From Dehalococcoidia bacterium (GTDB lineage: Bacteria > Chloroflexota > Dehalococcoidia > E44-bin15 > DAOWNJ01): a DNA stretch of 10,617 bases. The position numbers and the translations under genes were made by a program. Location of the stretch: the NCBI GenBank assembly GCA_030642645.1, contig DAOWNJ010000021.1:1-10617 (forward strand), given 5' to 3'. The notes under the pieces are model-generated. The model was not told where the DNA came from. It did no database searches and saw only the letters and a program-made list of their open reading frames with translations. Position 1 is the first letter of the stretch. Each line of letters opens with the position of its first letter. Shown here one piece after another: positions 1 to 6,343 of the stretch.

Positions 1-7
1 GTGTCCT

Positions 8-214
8 TTAGGTTCGGGCAATGGAGCCATTGGGTGGGATAGATATAACCGGCCCCCCAACGAAAATGGCATCATCACCCAGGCGGCGGGGGGGGGGGGG
101 GGTGACCTTGACGGTGTGCCCCATGCGGGTGAAATTCTCCTTAAGACGGGAGATGTGCCCGCTCACCCCACCTGGGTATGCATAATCATATGGAGAAACC
201 TGAGCTATCTTCAT
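8..214 (-). CDS. PimA-like GT4 glycosyltransferase, N-terminal part only, interrupted
   Basis: The 68 readable residues match the start of GT-B fold, family 4 glycosyltransferases of the PimA type, which transfer mannose from GDP-mannose to phosphatidylinositol at the inner membrane face. Visible signs are MKIAQVSPYDYAYPGGV, with the glycine-rich acceptor loop near residues 15-19, then RMGHTVKV and IPPNGSIAR, which the family usually continues with a hydrophobic strand. Here TAA at 8-10 follows residue 68, whereas full proteins have about 370-400 residues. ATG at 214 is preceded by a GAGG motif and lies one base after the PHP gene stop (216-218), so the genes look co-transcribed. Residues 41-44 are prolines encoded by a run of 15 C. 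The frame stays open through that run and resumes family-like sequence, so the defect lies near position 8-13. Sequencing error, contig-edge error and true truncation cannot be told apart. The PimA specificity is inferred from the neighbouring ino1. Confidence 0.7.
   Translation of the reverse strand: MKIAQVSPYDYAYPGGVSGHISRLKENFTRMGHTVKVTPPPPRRLGDDAIFVGGPVISIPPNGSIART
88..102. repeat. G15/C15 mononucleotide tract inside the glycosyltransferase gene
   Basis: Fifteen consecutive G on the plus strand (C on the coding strand) encode the end of a Thr codon, four Pro codons and the first base of an Arg codon. It is the longest homopolymer in the window; other G/C runs here reach about 8. At 15 bases the reading frame is open on both sides. 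Confidence 0.9.
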
Positions 215-215
215 A

Positions 216-971
216 CTAATATATCCTCAAGATTCTTCTTAGCCAGGCATTGATCATGTGTGCCGGGTAGAAGGTAAGCCCGGTGAGGAGGTGCTTTGCC
301 AGCTCACTGCATCTGAAATCCCAGAGCCTCACCGGGGCTCCGATGTCCCCCTGGGTCATCTTCCCGAGTATTGCCCTCTTTAGGTCAGTGGCGCTCCTGC
401 CAGGGAAGACGGTGTAGCCTCTGCCTATAGAGAGGAGTGAGTGGGCATCGCTACCGCCCGTTTCAGCGAGGTGGTATCTCTCATTATTCAGTCTTCTCGT
501 CTTCTTGCGGGTTACCCTGGCGGCGATGCTCGGGCTAGAGGTCTCTATGCCATCGAGGTAGACATGCTCCATTCGGGAGATTCCGTCCAGGGTCCGCTGC
601 CCGAGGCTATGGGTGAGCCAGCTCATGGGATGGGGGACAACACATATTCCGCCCTGGTCATGGACTGCCTCTATGGTCTTCACTACACGCTGGAACCTTG
701 GCACCGGGCGTTCAATGAAGAGTGCCAACAAATGCCCCTCAAGGGTGGAGACCTCTATCCCTATCACTACCTCAAATCGGTATTTCCTTTGTGCGGCAAG
801 CTCCCTTGCCTGGTACCCCCCCCTGATGTCATCGTGATCGGTGATGGCGATGACATCGAGATCGGTATCCTCCTCCACAAATTCGAGGATTTCAGATATA
901 GATGCGCTGCCATCGCTTATATTACTGTGAATGTGAGTATCGGCCTTGCCCTCTCTATCCGCCTTGTTCAA
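216..971 (-). CDS. PHP-domain metal-dependent phosphoesterase
   Basis: This is a 251-residue PHP (polymerase and histidinol phosphatase) domain protein, a family that hydrolyses phosphoesters with two or three bound metal ions. From the chosen start the metal ligands are all present: [11 protein letters not shown] with H13 and H15, ITDHDD with D45 and H46, GIEVS with E73, GHLLALF with H80, VVPHP with H114, and GSDAH with D175 and H177. The C-terminal roughly 25 residues ([20 protein letters not shown]) look like an amphipathic, membrane-touching helix. I start it at TTG 971 because GGGGTGATC directly upstream pairs with the 16S 3' end. GTG at 977 and ATG at 1016 are alternative starts but lack such a site. 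It overlaps the end of ino1 by 17 bases and ends one base before the glycosyltransferase, so it probably acts in the same inositol lipid route. Its substrate is unknown. Confidence 0.85.
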   Translation of the reverse strand: MNKADREGKADTHIHSNISDGSASISEILEFVEEDTDLDVIAITDHDDIRGGYQARELAAQRKYRFEVVIGIEVSTLEGHLLALFIERPVPRFQRVVKTIEAVHDQGGICVVPHPMSWLTHSLGQRTLDGISRMEHVYLDGIETSSPSIAARVTRKKTRRLNNERYHLAETGGSDAHSLLSIGRGYTVFPGRSATDLKRAILGKMTQGDIGAPVRLWDFRCSELAKHLLTGLTFYPAHMINAWLRRILRIY

Positions 972-1362
972 GATCACCCCTAATGAAATCCCCAACCATC
1001 TTTCGGGCCTCGTCATCGGTATATTGGATCGGGGGTGATTTCATGAAGTAGGCGGATGGTGCTATCAGGGCCCCGCTGAGGTTGCGGTCAAGGGCGATCT
1101 TTAAGCACCTTATAGCGTCGATGACCACCCCCGCTGAATTCGGACTATCCCAGACCTCCAGCTTTACCTCCATGTTCAAGGGGACATCCCCGAATGTTCG
1201 CCCCTCCATACGAATGTAGCACCACTTGCGATCCCCGAGCCACGGGACATAGTCAGAGGGGCCAATATGGATATTTTCAGGGCCAATGTCATAGTCAAGC
1301 TGTGAGGTAACCGAGTTTGTCTTCGATATTTTCTTCGACTCCAGCCGCTCCCTCTCCAGCAT
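955..1362 (-). CDS. ino1: myo-inositol-1-phosphate synthase, C-terminal fragment after frameshift
   Basis: This frame holds the C-terminal part of inositol-1-phosphate synthase, which converts glucose 6-phosphate to inositol phosphate with NAD. Family hallmarks are [51 protein letters not shown] and [13 protein letters not shown], which form the catalytic and tetramerisation domain. Matching sequence continues upstream of ATG 1362 to about 1398 ([12 protein letters not shown]), so this is not a separate gene but the rest of the gene starting at 2038. The ATG at 1362 is the internal methionine of that conserved stretch and has no obvious ribosome site. The last codons overlap the PHP gene start. 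On its own, without the NAD-binding half, this fragment would not be an active enzyme. Confidence 0.85.
   Translation of the reverse strand: MLERERLESKKISKTNSVTSQLDYDIGPENIHIGPSDYVPWLGDRKWCYIRMEGRTFGDVPLNMEVKLEVWDSPNSAGVVIDAIRCLKIALDRNLSGALIAPSAYFMKSPPIQYTDDEARKMVGDFIRGDLEQGG
972..983 (-). promoter_or_regulatory. Extended Shine-Dalgarno site that fixes the PHP gene start
   Basis: On the minus strand TTAGGGGTGATC ends directly before TTG 971. Nine bases (GGGGTGATC) pair with the canonical 16S rRNA 3' end, with one G-U wobble. It lies inside the last codons of ino1, which suggests translational coupling. Confidence 0.6.
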
Positions 1363-2038
1363 GTTGTAGAAGTCGGTGTTCCCTCCAAAATTGAGCTGAT
1401 AGGTCCTCCAGCCTCACCCCCCTCTCCCGAAATAGCCTGGTCAGCACCCGGTGGGTGATAGTTGCTCCAACCTGTGACTTGATGTCATCTCCGATAACCG
1501 GCAGCCCATTCTCGGCGAATCGGTTCTGCCAGTAATTCTCGCGGGCAATGAAGACTGGCATGCAGTTTATAAATCCACAGCCAGCGGCCAGAACCTGCTC
1601 TACATACCATTTTGTTGCCTCCTCACTGCCTACGGGGAGGTAGTTCACCACTACATCTGTCTCGGTCTCCTTCAGGATTTTCACTATGTTTGCCGTTGAG
1701 CCTGGTGCCTTGGTGATTATCTGAGAAAGGTACTTCCCAAGCCCATCATGGGTCATTCCCCTTAACACCTTTACCCCTGTGGGGGGGACATCCGAGAACT
1801 TGACGGTGTTGTTCGGTGGGGTGAATAGCGCCTCACTAATGTCCTTTCCCACCTTATTCTTGTCGATGTCGAAGGCGGCGACAATCTCGATGTCGCTGAT
1901 GTGATAGTCTCCGAGCCTCACGTGCATAAGTCCGGGAACAAAGTCCTTCTCCGAGGCGTTTCGGTAGTAATGGATACCCTGAACCAGGGAGGAGGCACAA
2001 TTCCCCACACCTATAATGGCCACATTTATCTTCCCCAA
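1295..2038 (-). CDS. ino1: myo-inositol-1-phosphate synthase, N-terminal fragment before frameshift
   Basis: Residues 1-213 are the NAD-binding half of an inositol-1-phosphate synthase of the Mycobacterium Ino1 type (about 360 residues when whole). [21 protein letters not shown] carries the nucleotide-binding loop, and [27 protein letters not shown] and [18 protein letters not shown] are family motifs. After VRLEDL the frame is lost; residues 214-247 are out-of-frame sequence ending at 1295, while the true continuation is in the frame of the 955-1362 fragment. The start is TTG 2038, with AAAGGAG about 10 bases upstream and no better start nearby. It is the first gene of the ino1-PHP-glycosyltransferase cluster and is divergent from the second PHP gene at 2096. 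As given it is a frameshifted gene; a base-calling error would make it whole. Confidence 0.88.
   Translation of the reverse strand: MGKINVAIIGVGNCASSLVQGIHYYRNASEKDFVPGLMHVRLGDYHISDIEIVAAFDIDKNKVGKDISEALFTPPNNTVKFSDVPPTGVKVLRGMTHDGLGKYLSQIITKAPGSTANIVKILKETETDVVVNYLPVGSEEATKWYVEQVLAAGCGFINCMPVFIARENYWQNRFAENGLPVIGDDIKSQVGATITHRVLTRLFRERGVRLEDLSAQFWREHRLLQHAGEGAAGVEENIEDKLGYLTA
1396..1402 (-). other. Frameshift point in ino1
   Basis: The coding strand reads GAC CTA T CAG CTC AAT. Conserved sequence runs in one frame up to CTA (1402-1400) and in another from CAG (1398-1396). The family has one residue between L and Q, so loss of two bases from a TATAT stretch (CTATATCAG to CTATCAG) would explain it; one extra T at 1399 is the alternative. 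Confidence 0.8.
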
Positions 2039-2057
2039 TACGCGCTTGCTCCTTTCC

Positions 2058-2086
2058 TTGCTAAAAAGCAGCTAATATGGTATTAA
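2058..2086 (+). promoter_or_regulatory. Candidate promoter of the plus-strand PHP gene
   Basis: TTGCTA at 2058-2063 and TATTAA at 2081-2086 are 17 bases apart, with TGG before the -10 (extended -10). Each hexamer matches 4 of 6 consensus bases. Transcription would start about 2093-2096, at or next to the GTG start, so the message may be leaderless. The same 57-base gap must hold the promoter of ino1 on the other strand; I see no convincing hexamer pair for it. Confidence 0.4.
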
Positions 2087-2095
2087 TAAAGTCCT

Positions 2096-2758
2096 GTGAT
2101 CTATGATTTTCACACCCATACATCCCTTAGCGATGGAGCCTTATCACCGATCGAGATGGTGAGGCGGGCCCTTGTGATAGGCTACCGCTCCATTGGCCTG
2201 ACCGACCATGTCGGCATTGGGTATCTCGCCAGGCTGATCAAGGAGCTCGCTGATGATTGTGCTCTGGCCAACAAATATTGGGACATCCTCGCCATCCCCG
2301 GGGTGGAACTCACTCATGTTCCAGCCGCGGCGATTGCGGAGACGGCAAGACAGGCTAAGGAGATGGGGGCAAGGATTGTGATAGTTCATGGGGAAACAAT
2401 CACCGAGCCAGTTGAGAATGGCACAAACATAGCTGCGGTGAGTTCCCCTTATGTCGATATTCTCGCCCACCCAGGCCTCCTCACCCTGGAGGAAGCGGTG
2501 ACCGCGACCCAAAATGGTGTATTCCTTGAACTCAGCGCAAGGAAAGGTCACTCCCAAGCCAATTGTCATGTCGTTTCAGTAGCAAGGATAGCCGGTGCCA
2601 AACTCCTTCTCAATTCTGATGCTCACGACGAAAAGGGTCTCTTGACTCTTGCCTCAGCTCAAGCCATTGCCAAGAAAGCAGGTCTCAACGATAAAGAAAT
2701 CAAAGATATACTAGAACTAAACCCCATTAGCCTCCTGGATCGGCTCTCGCTAGAGTGA
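2096..2758 (+). CDS. PHP-domain phosphoesterase, histidinol-phosphatase-like
   Basis: This is a 220-residue PHP-domain protein of the kind grouped with HisK/YcdX-like phosphatases (COG1387 type). All metal-binding positions are visible: DFHTHTSLSDG with H6 and H8, GLTDHVG with D37 and H38, GVELTH with E71, IVIVHGET with H98, ILAHPG with H125, and NSDAHDEKG with D175 and H177. The segment VHGETITEPVENGTN is characteristic of a subgroup shared with archaea (recalled, not searched). It has only the catalytic domain, unlike PolX or DnaE. GTG 2096 is the only usable start, because an in-frame TAA lies nine bases upstream (2087-2089). There is no clear Shine-Dalgarno site. It differs strongly from the other PHP protein at 216-971, so it is not a recent duplicate. 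Histidinol phosphate is one possible substrate, but no his genes are nearby and the true one is unknown. It is the only plus-strand gene and converges on the DUF5679 gene. Confidence 0.85.
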   Translation: MIYDFHTHTSLSDGALSPIEMVRRALVIGYRSIGLTDHVGIGYLARLIKELADDCALANKYWDILAIPGVELTHVPAAAIAETARQAKEMGARIVIVHGETITEPVENGTNIAAVSSPYVDILAHPGLLTLEEAVTATQNGVFLELSARKGHSQANCHVVSVARIAGAKLLLNSDAHDEKGLLTLASAQAIAKKAGLNDKEIKDILELNPISLLDRLSLE

Positions 2759-2782
2759 GACGAACATCGTCCCTCTTAGGGA
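2759..2782. other. Two small overlapping hairpins between convergent genes
   Basis: GACGA-ACA-TCGTC (2759-2771) and TCCCT-CTT-AGGGA (2770-2782) are perfect 5-bp inverted repeats sharing two bases, directly after the PHP stop codon and just before the end of the DUF5679 gene. Neither is followed by a T run, so they are weak terminator candidates at most. Confidence 0.3.
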
Positions 2783-2789
2783 TACAAGA

Positions 2790-2933
2790 CTAACCCTTGC
2801 CGATTCTAAACACCTTGGTGCCACAAACAGGGCAGACCCCCTTAGTGGCTGGTCTTTTATTCTTCAACACGACCTGTTCCGGGTTCTTTATCTCCCTTTT
2901 TGTTCTACACTTGAAGCAGTAGGCCTCTACCAT
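2790..2933 (-). CDS. DUF5679 small zinc-ribbon protein (47 aa)
   Basis: A 47-residue protein reads MVEAYCFKCRTKREIKNP at its start and CPVCGTKVFRIGKG at its end. The two pairs CxxC (C6, C9 and C34, C37) form a zinc ribbon; the rest is short, basic and ordered as in DUF5679, a family of unknown function. ATG 2933 has an excellent Shine-Dalgarno site, GGGAGGTGA, about five bases upstream. It follows truB by 45 bases and could be read through from the translation operon, but it also has its own near-consensus promoter overlapping the truB stop. Small zinc ribbons of this kind often touch RNA, ribosomes or RNA polymerase; that role is only a guess from shape and place. It is complete and shows no sign of decay. 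Confidence 0.85.
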   Translation of the reverse strand: MVEAYCFKCRTKREIKNPEQVVLKNKRPATKGVCPVCGTKVFRIGKG

Positions 2934-2959
2934 TCGGTTCACCTCCCTTCAGATGTTGA

Positions 2960-2989
2960 ACTATAAACCTATTTGAACCTAGATGTCAA
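2960..2989 (-). promoter_or_regulatory. Strong sigma70-type promoter of the DUF5679 gene
   Basis: On the minus strand a perfect -35 TTGACA (2989-2984) is followed after 18 bases by TATAGT (2965-2960), which matches 5 of 6 bases of TATAAT. Transcription would start near 2953, leaving a leader of about 20 bases with the GGGAGGTGA ribosome site. The -35 overlaps the last sense codons of truB. Confidence 0.6.
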
Positions 2990-3878
2990 GCTTTTCGCCT
3001 ATGGAAAAGACCCTCTCAGGTTGCCATAGCCCAGCCCTGGAGCGGATGAGGGCCAGGAAGCGACCATCTTTCGAGTAGGCTCTCAAGAGCTGCCCCTCAT
3101 CATTTTCATGCCCCAATGGGATGGGGCGACCGTTTAAGATCGAGCGCTCATTCCCCTCATCGACGATAACAGCCATAAGGTATGCCAAGACTGCGTCAAG
3201 GGGGTAGATGATGTCCTGCCAGAAACCGTAGCGGAATGCATCCTCAAGCTGGGGGATAGTGAGGGCGTCCTCGATATAAAAAGACCCGCACCAGAGGCGA
3301 ACAAGGCTTCTGAGGTGTGAGCCGCAACCGAGCCTCTGCCCTAGGTCGTGGGCCAGTGAGCGTATATATGTCCCCTTGCTGCAATCCACCTCTATGGTGA
3401 CCACAGGAGGGCTGAAGTCCTTGACCTCCAATCGGTATATCTGGGCCCTCCTCTTCCCCCTCTCCACCTCGATGCCGGCCCTTGCCAGCTCATAGAGGTG
3501 CCTGCCCTCGTATCTCACGGCGCTATACATTGGGGGGGTCTGCTCTATAATGCCGCGAAAGCAGGATAGCGACGCCTCAAGGTCCTCAGTGGTGATAGAG
3601 GATGGGTCTACCCTTTTGGTAACCCTCCCGCTTGAGTCATAGCTATCGGTGGTGATACCGAGCTCGATCTCGGCCCGGTACCCCTTATCGCCCTCGAGGA
3701 ACTGAACTAGCCTGGTTGCCCGACCGAGGCAGATAGGCAGGACCCCGGTGGCATCCGGGTCGAGGGTGCCGGTATGCCCCACCCTCCTCTCCCCACTCAT
3801 CCTCCTCACTGATTGGACAGCCTGAAACGATGTCTTCCCCGGGGGCTTGAAGGTGTTCAGGATGCCATTGATACTCAA
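2979..3878 (-). CDS. truB: tRNA pseudouridine(55) synthase TruB
   Basis: TruB turns U55 of the tRNA T-loop into pseudouridine. The 299-residue protein begins NGILNTFKPPGKTSFQAVQSV and has the catalytic motif GHTGTLDPDATGVLP with the nucleophile D40, then LGRATRLVQFLEGDKGYRAEI, QTPPMYSAVRYEGRHLYELAR, CSKGTYIRSLAHDLG and GSHLRSLVR. All match a normal TruB. Residues from about 235 form a C-terminal PUA-like segment with NGRPI. The start is TTG 3878, four bases overlapping the end of rbfA (TTGA), so translation is probably coupled. It is the fifth gene in the nusA operon, its usual place after rbfA. Confidence 0.95.
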   Translation of the reverse strand: MSINGILNTFKPPGKTSFQAVQSVRRMSGERRVGHTGTLDPDATGVLPICLGRATRLVQFLEGDKGYRAEIELGITTDSYDSSGRVTKRVDPSSITTEDLEASLSCFRGIIEQTPPMYSAVRYEGRHLYELARAGIEVERGKRRAQIYRLEVKDFSPPVVTIEVDCSKGTYIRSLAHDLGQRLGCGSHLRSLVRLWCGSFYIEDALTIPQLEDAFRYGFWQDIIYPLDAVLAYLMAVIVDEGNERSILNGRPIPLGHENDEGQLLRAYSKDGRFLALIRSRAGLWQPERVFSIGEKLDI

Positions 3879-4222
3879 TCTTTCCCGCTTGTTGTCTCGA
3901 TGAGTCTCAGGATGCGGGCACCGTGCTCGATAGAATCATCCCTCAGGAAGATAAGCTCAGGGATGCGGCGTATGGTGAGACGCCCCTTGAGCTCCCTCCT
4001 GAGGAAGCCCGAGGCAGATGCCAGACCCTGAAGCACTTCCCTCTTCTTCCCATCACTGCCCATGACGCTCACGAATACCTTGGCCTGCCTGAGATCCGAG
4101 GAAGTCAGGACCTGGGTAATGCTCAGGATGCCGCCAAGTCTCGGGTCTTTGACCTGGTGGCTTATCAGGTCGCTTATCTCCTCTCTTAGAAGGTCGTTTA
4201 TCCTTTCAGTGCGCCTGGTCAT
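3875..4222 (-). CDS. rbfA: 30S ribosome-binding factor RbfA
   Basis: RbfA is a single KH-fold protein that binds the immature 30S subunit and helps finish the 16S 5' end, also important in the cold. The 115-residue sequence has the usual parts: RRTERINDLLREEISDLI at the start, KDPRLGGILSITQV, the signature SSDLRQAKVFVSVMG, then LRRELKGRLTIRRIPELIF and the final HGARILRLI helix. ATG 4222 lies four bases after the infB stop, with AGGGG in the end of infB as ribosome site. Its own TGA overlaps the truB TTG start. Length and order are normal for the family. Confidence 0.95.
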   Translation of the reverse strand: MTRRTERINDLLREEISDLISHQVKDPRLGGILSITQVLTSSDLRQAKVFVSVMGSDGKKREVLQGLASASGFLRRELKGRLTIRRIPELIFLRDDSIEHGARILRLIETTSGKD

Positions 4223-4226
4223 ATAT

Positions 4227-6014
4227 CTAACCCCTGTGCTTTCGGTAGGCCTCGATTATATCTCCGATCTGGAGGTCTTTATAACCCTCGATCCCCACCC
4301 CACACTCAAATCCGGTCAGAACCTCTGTTACATCCTCGGTGAACCTTTTTAGGCTGGAGATGGTGGACTCGAATACCGAGTCCCCATCCCTCATTATCCT
4401 GGCCTGGGCCCCTCTGGTGAGCTTTCCGTCAGTAACATATACCCCTGCGGCCTTCCCCTTCTTCGAGATGGAGAAGATAGCCCTCACCTCGCCATGCCCC
4501 TCCACCACCGTGGTGTATGTTGGCTGGAGCATCCCCTTGAGGGCCATATCTATATCATCAATGAGGTTATAGATGACGCTGTAGTAGCGGATGTCAACCC
4601 CCTCGGCCTCGGCGAGCCTCTTTGCCCCCGGCTCTGTGGTGGTGTTGAAGCCGATGATGATCCCCTTTGAGGCGATGGCCAGCATCACATCGCTCTCAGT
4701 GATGGTGCCACTTGTTGAGTGGATCACCTTCACCCTTAGCTTTTCTGTTCCCAGGCGCTCAAGCGAGCCCTTTATCGGCTCGATCGTGCCCTGGACATCT
4801 GTCTTCAGGATGATGTTTAGCTCCCTTATCTGGCCGGCCTGGATCTGGGTGAAGAGCTCATCGAGGGTCAGAGCTCTCTGCGGGATGATGGCTCCCCTCT
4901 GTTTCTCCTCATGGTGTTTCTGAACAAGGGAGCGGGCCTCTCTATCGCTTGCAACCGCCATAATGGTGTCTCCCACCTGGGGGACACCATTTAAGCCCAT
5001 TATCTCCACTGGGGTGGCTGGCTCAGCCTTCCTCAGGTGCTTTGCCCTTTCGTTGAACATTGCCTTTACCCTCCCCCAGGTATCGCCGGCGAGAATGCTA
5101 TCGCCGATCTTGAGGGTTCCTGCCTGGATGAGGGCGGTGGCCAGGGGCCCCTTAGTCTTATCTAGCTTTGCTTCGATGATAGCACCTATGGCACGCCGTC
5201 GAGGATTGGCCTTGAGCTCCATTACCTCGGCAAGGGTGAGCAGGTTCTCCAGAAGCTCCTCTATCCCCTGCCTCTTTTTTGCTGAGATTGAGACACATAT
5301 GGTATCGCCACCCCATTCCTCGATGAGGATGCCTTTTTCAGCAAGCTGCCTCTTGACCCGCTCCGGGTTTGCCTCGGGCTTGTCTATTTTATTGATCGCT
5401 ACCAATATAGGGACATCGGCGGCGCGGGCATGGTCTATGGCCTCGATTGTCTGTGGCATCATCCCGTCATCGGCGGCGATGACAATTACAGCGATGTCGG
5501 TTACCTGGGCCCCTCTGGCCCTCATTGCGGTGAATGCCTCATGCCCAGGGGTATCAAGGAATGTAATCCTCTGGCCGTTGACCTCAACCTGATAGGCTCC
5601 GATATGCTGGGTGATGCTCCCTGCCTCGGTGGCGATCACATTCGTCTGTCGGATGGCATCGAGGAGGCTTGTTTTACCATGATCCACATGGCCCATGATG
5701 GTGACCACCGAGGGGCGGGGTCGCTGAAGGGATGTATCTTCCTCGCCAAAGCGCTGATAGCCTCCCCTTGTCTCCTTGGCGAGCAATCCCGCCTCAAAGC
5801 CAAAATCGGAGGCAATAATCGAAGCGGTATCGAAGTCTATCGTCTGGTTTATGTTTGCCATCACCCCACCCCTCATCAACTGCTTGATGACCTCGATGGG
5901 GTTTACCTCCATGATGTCACTGAGCTGCTTCACAGTGATGGAGTGTGGGATCTCGATCCTGTGTGGTTCGCTCTCAGCTACTGGCTCTGACCCGGGATCC
6001 CTTTTCTGGCTCAT
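4227..6014 (-). CDS. infB: Translation initiation factor IF-2
   Basis: IF-2 is the GTPase that brings initiator fMet-tRNA to the 30S subunit and promotes 50S joining. The 595-residue protein has an IF2_N domain at about 20-75 (SITVKQLSDIMEVNPIEVIKQL) and then the G domain: GHVDHGKTS (108-116), DTPGHE (154-159), NKID (208-211) and SAK (244-246). Domain II, the linker domain and the C-terminal fMet-tRNA-binding domain (EGHGEVRAIFSISKKGKAAG and GFECGVGIEGYKDLQIGD) follow. The N-terminal region is very short compared with the roughly 890-residue E. coli factor, so the long variable N-terminal domains are missing; some other phyla also have such short forms. ATG 6014 overlaps the ylxR stop as ATGA, with GGGGGAGGG as ribosome site. 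All catalytic residues, including H158 of the PGHE motif, are present. Confidence 0.97.
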   Translation of the reverse strand: MSQKRDPGSEPVAESEPHRIEIPHSITVKQLSDIMEVNPIEVIKQLMRGGVMANINQTIDFDTASIIASDFGFEAGLLAKETRGGYQRFGEEDTSLQRPRPSVVTIMGHVDHGKTSLLDAIRQTNVIATEAGSITQHIGAYQVEVNGQRITFLDTPGHEAFTAMRARGAQVTDIAVIVIAADDGMMPQTIEAIDHARAADVPILVAINKIDKPEANPERVKRQLAEKGILIEEWGGDTICVSISAKKRQGIEELLENLLTLAEVMELKANPRRRAIGAIIEAKLDKTKGPLATALIQAGTLKIGDSILAGDTWGRVKAMFNERAKHLRKAEPATPVEIMGLNGVPQVGDTIMAVASDREARSLVQKHHEEKQRGAIIPQRALTLDELFTQIQAGQIRELNIILKTDVQGTIEPIKGSLERLGTEKLRVKVIHSTSGTITESDVMLAIASKGIIIGFNTTTEPGAKRLAEAEGVDIRYYSVIYNLIDDIDMALKGMLQPTYTTVVEGHGEVRAIFSISKKGKAAGVYVTDGKLTRGAQARIMRDGDSVFESTISSLKRFTEDVTEVLTGFECGVGIEGYKDLQIGDIIEAYRKHRG

Positions 6015-6340
6015 CCCTCCCCCTGGCTACTGTTTTCCAACAGCGTTTCAGCATATTCGGCGAGTTGGGCTCTATTCTGTGGTGCGATCCTTGTCTTGAG
6101 GGCATAGTCCATCCGGTTTCCATTGAGCCCTGCCTCCCAGCATTCCCTCGAACGGCAAAGGTATGCACCCCTCCCCGACATCTTCCCCCTTTGGTCTATC
6201 TCCACAGTCCCACTCTGGGTGCGAACAAGCCTCACCATGTCCCTCTTTGCCTTTACCTGGCGGCAGGCGATGCAGGTTCGCTGGGGGATATGGTGAGGCT
6301 TGAGGCCTTTTGATTTTCTGGATTTGCGCGCTTGTTTCAT
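6011..6340 (-). CDS. ylxR: YlxR/RnpM family RNA-binding protein
   Basis: This 109-residue DUF448/YlxR protein belongs to the small RNA-binding family that sits between nusA and infB in many bacteria. In Bacillus subtilis the homologue (RnpM) is reported to bind RNase P RNA and modulate its activity. Family marks are RTCIACRQVKAKRDMVRLVR and SGRGAYLCRSRECWE. C23-x2-C26 and C62-x4-C67 give four cysteines that could bind zinc, though that is an inference. The basic N-terminal tail (KQARKSRKSKGLK) fits nucleic acid contact. ATG 6340 lies three bases after the nusA stop; GAGGGG at the end of nusA is the likely ribosome site. Its TGA overlaps the infB ATG. Confidence 0.92.
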   Translation of the reverse strand: MKQARKSRKSKGLKPHHIPQRTCIACRQVKAKRDMVRLVRTQSGTVEIDQRGKMSGRGAYLCRSRECWEAGLNGNRMDYALKTRIAPQNRAQLAEYAETLLENSSQGEG

Positions 6341-6343
6341 TCC

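Noticed and set aside
441..983. 180-residue plus-strand open frame opposite the PHP gene
   Set aside because: The minus-strand frame carries all PHP metal-binding motifs; the plus-strand product resembles nothing and has no ribosome site.
1396..1402. Programmed ribosomal frameshift in ino1
   Set aside because: No slippery sequence, no stop codon at the shift point and no downstream structure is evident, and the family is not known for recoding; error or mutation is simpler.
2077..2106. Nine-codon upstream open frame (ATG 2077) overlapping the plus-strand PHP start
   Set aside because: It has no ribosome site, and the predicted transcript would begin after it.
2759..2782. Bidirectional terminator between the convergent PHP and DUF5679 genes
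   Set aside because: The two 5-bp hairpins lack T runs on either strand, so I list them only as weak structures.
4963..5592. 209-residue plus-strand open frame opposite infB
   Set aside because: It lies opposite the highly conserved G domain of IF-2, its product is low-complexity Ser/Ala/Met-rich sequence with no recognisable motif, and its openness follows from codon use of infB.
5430..5990. 186-residue plus-strand open frame opposite infB
   Set aside because: A shadow of the infB coding frame, with no family features and no transcription signals.
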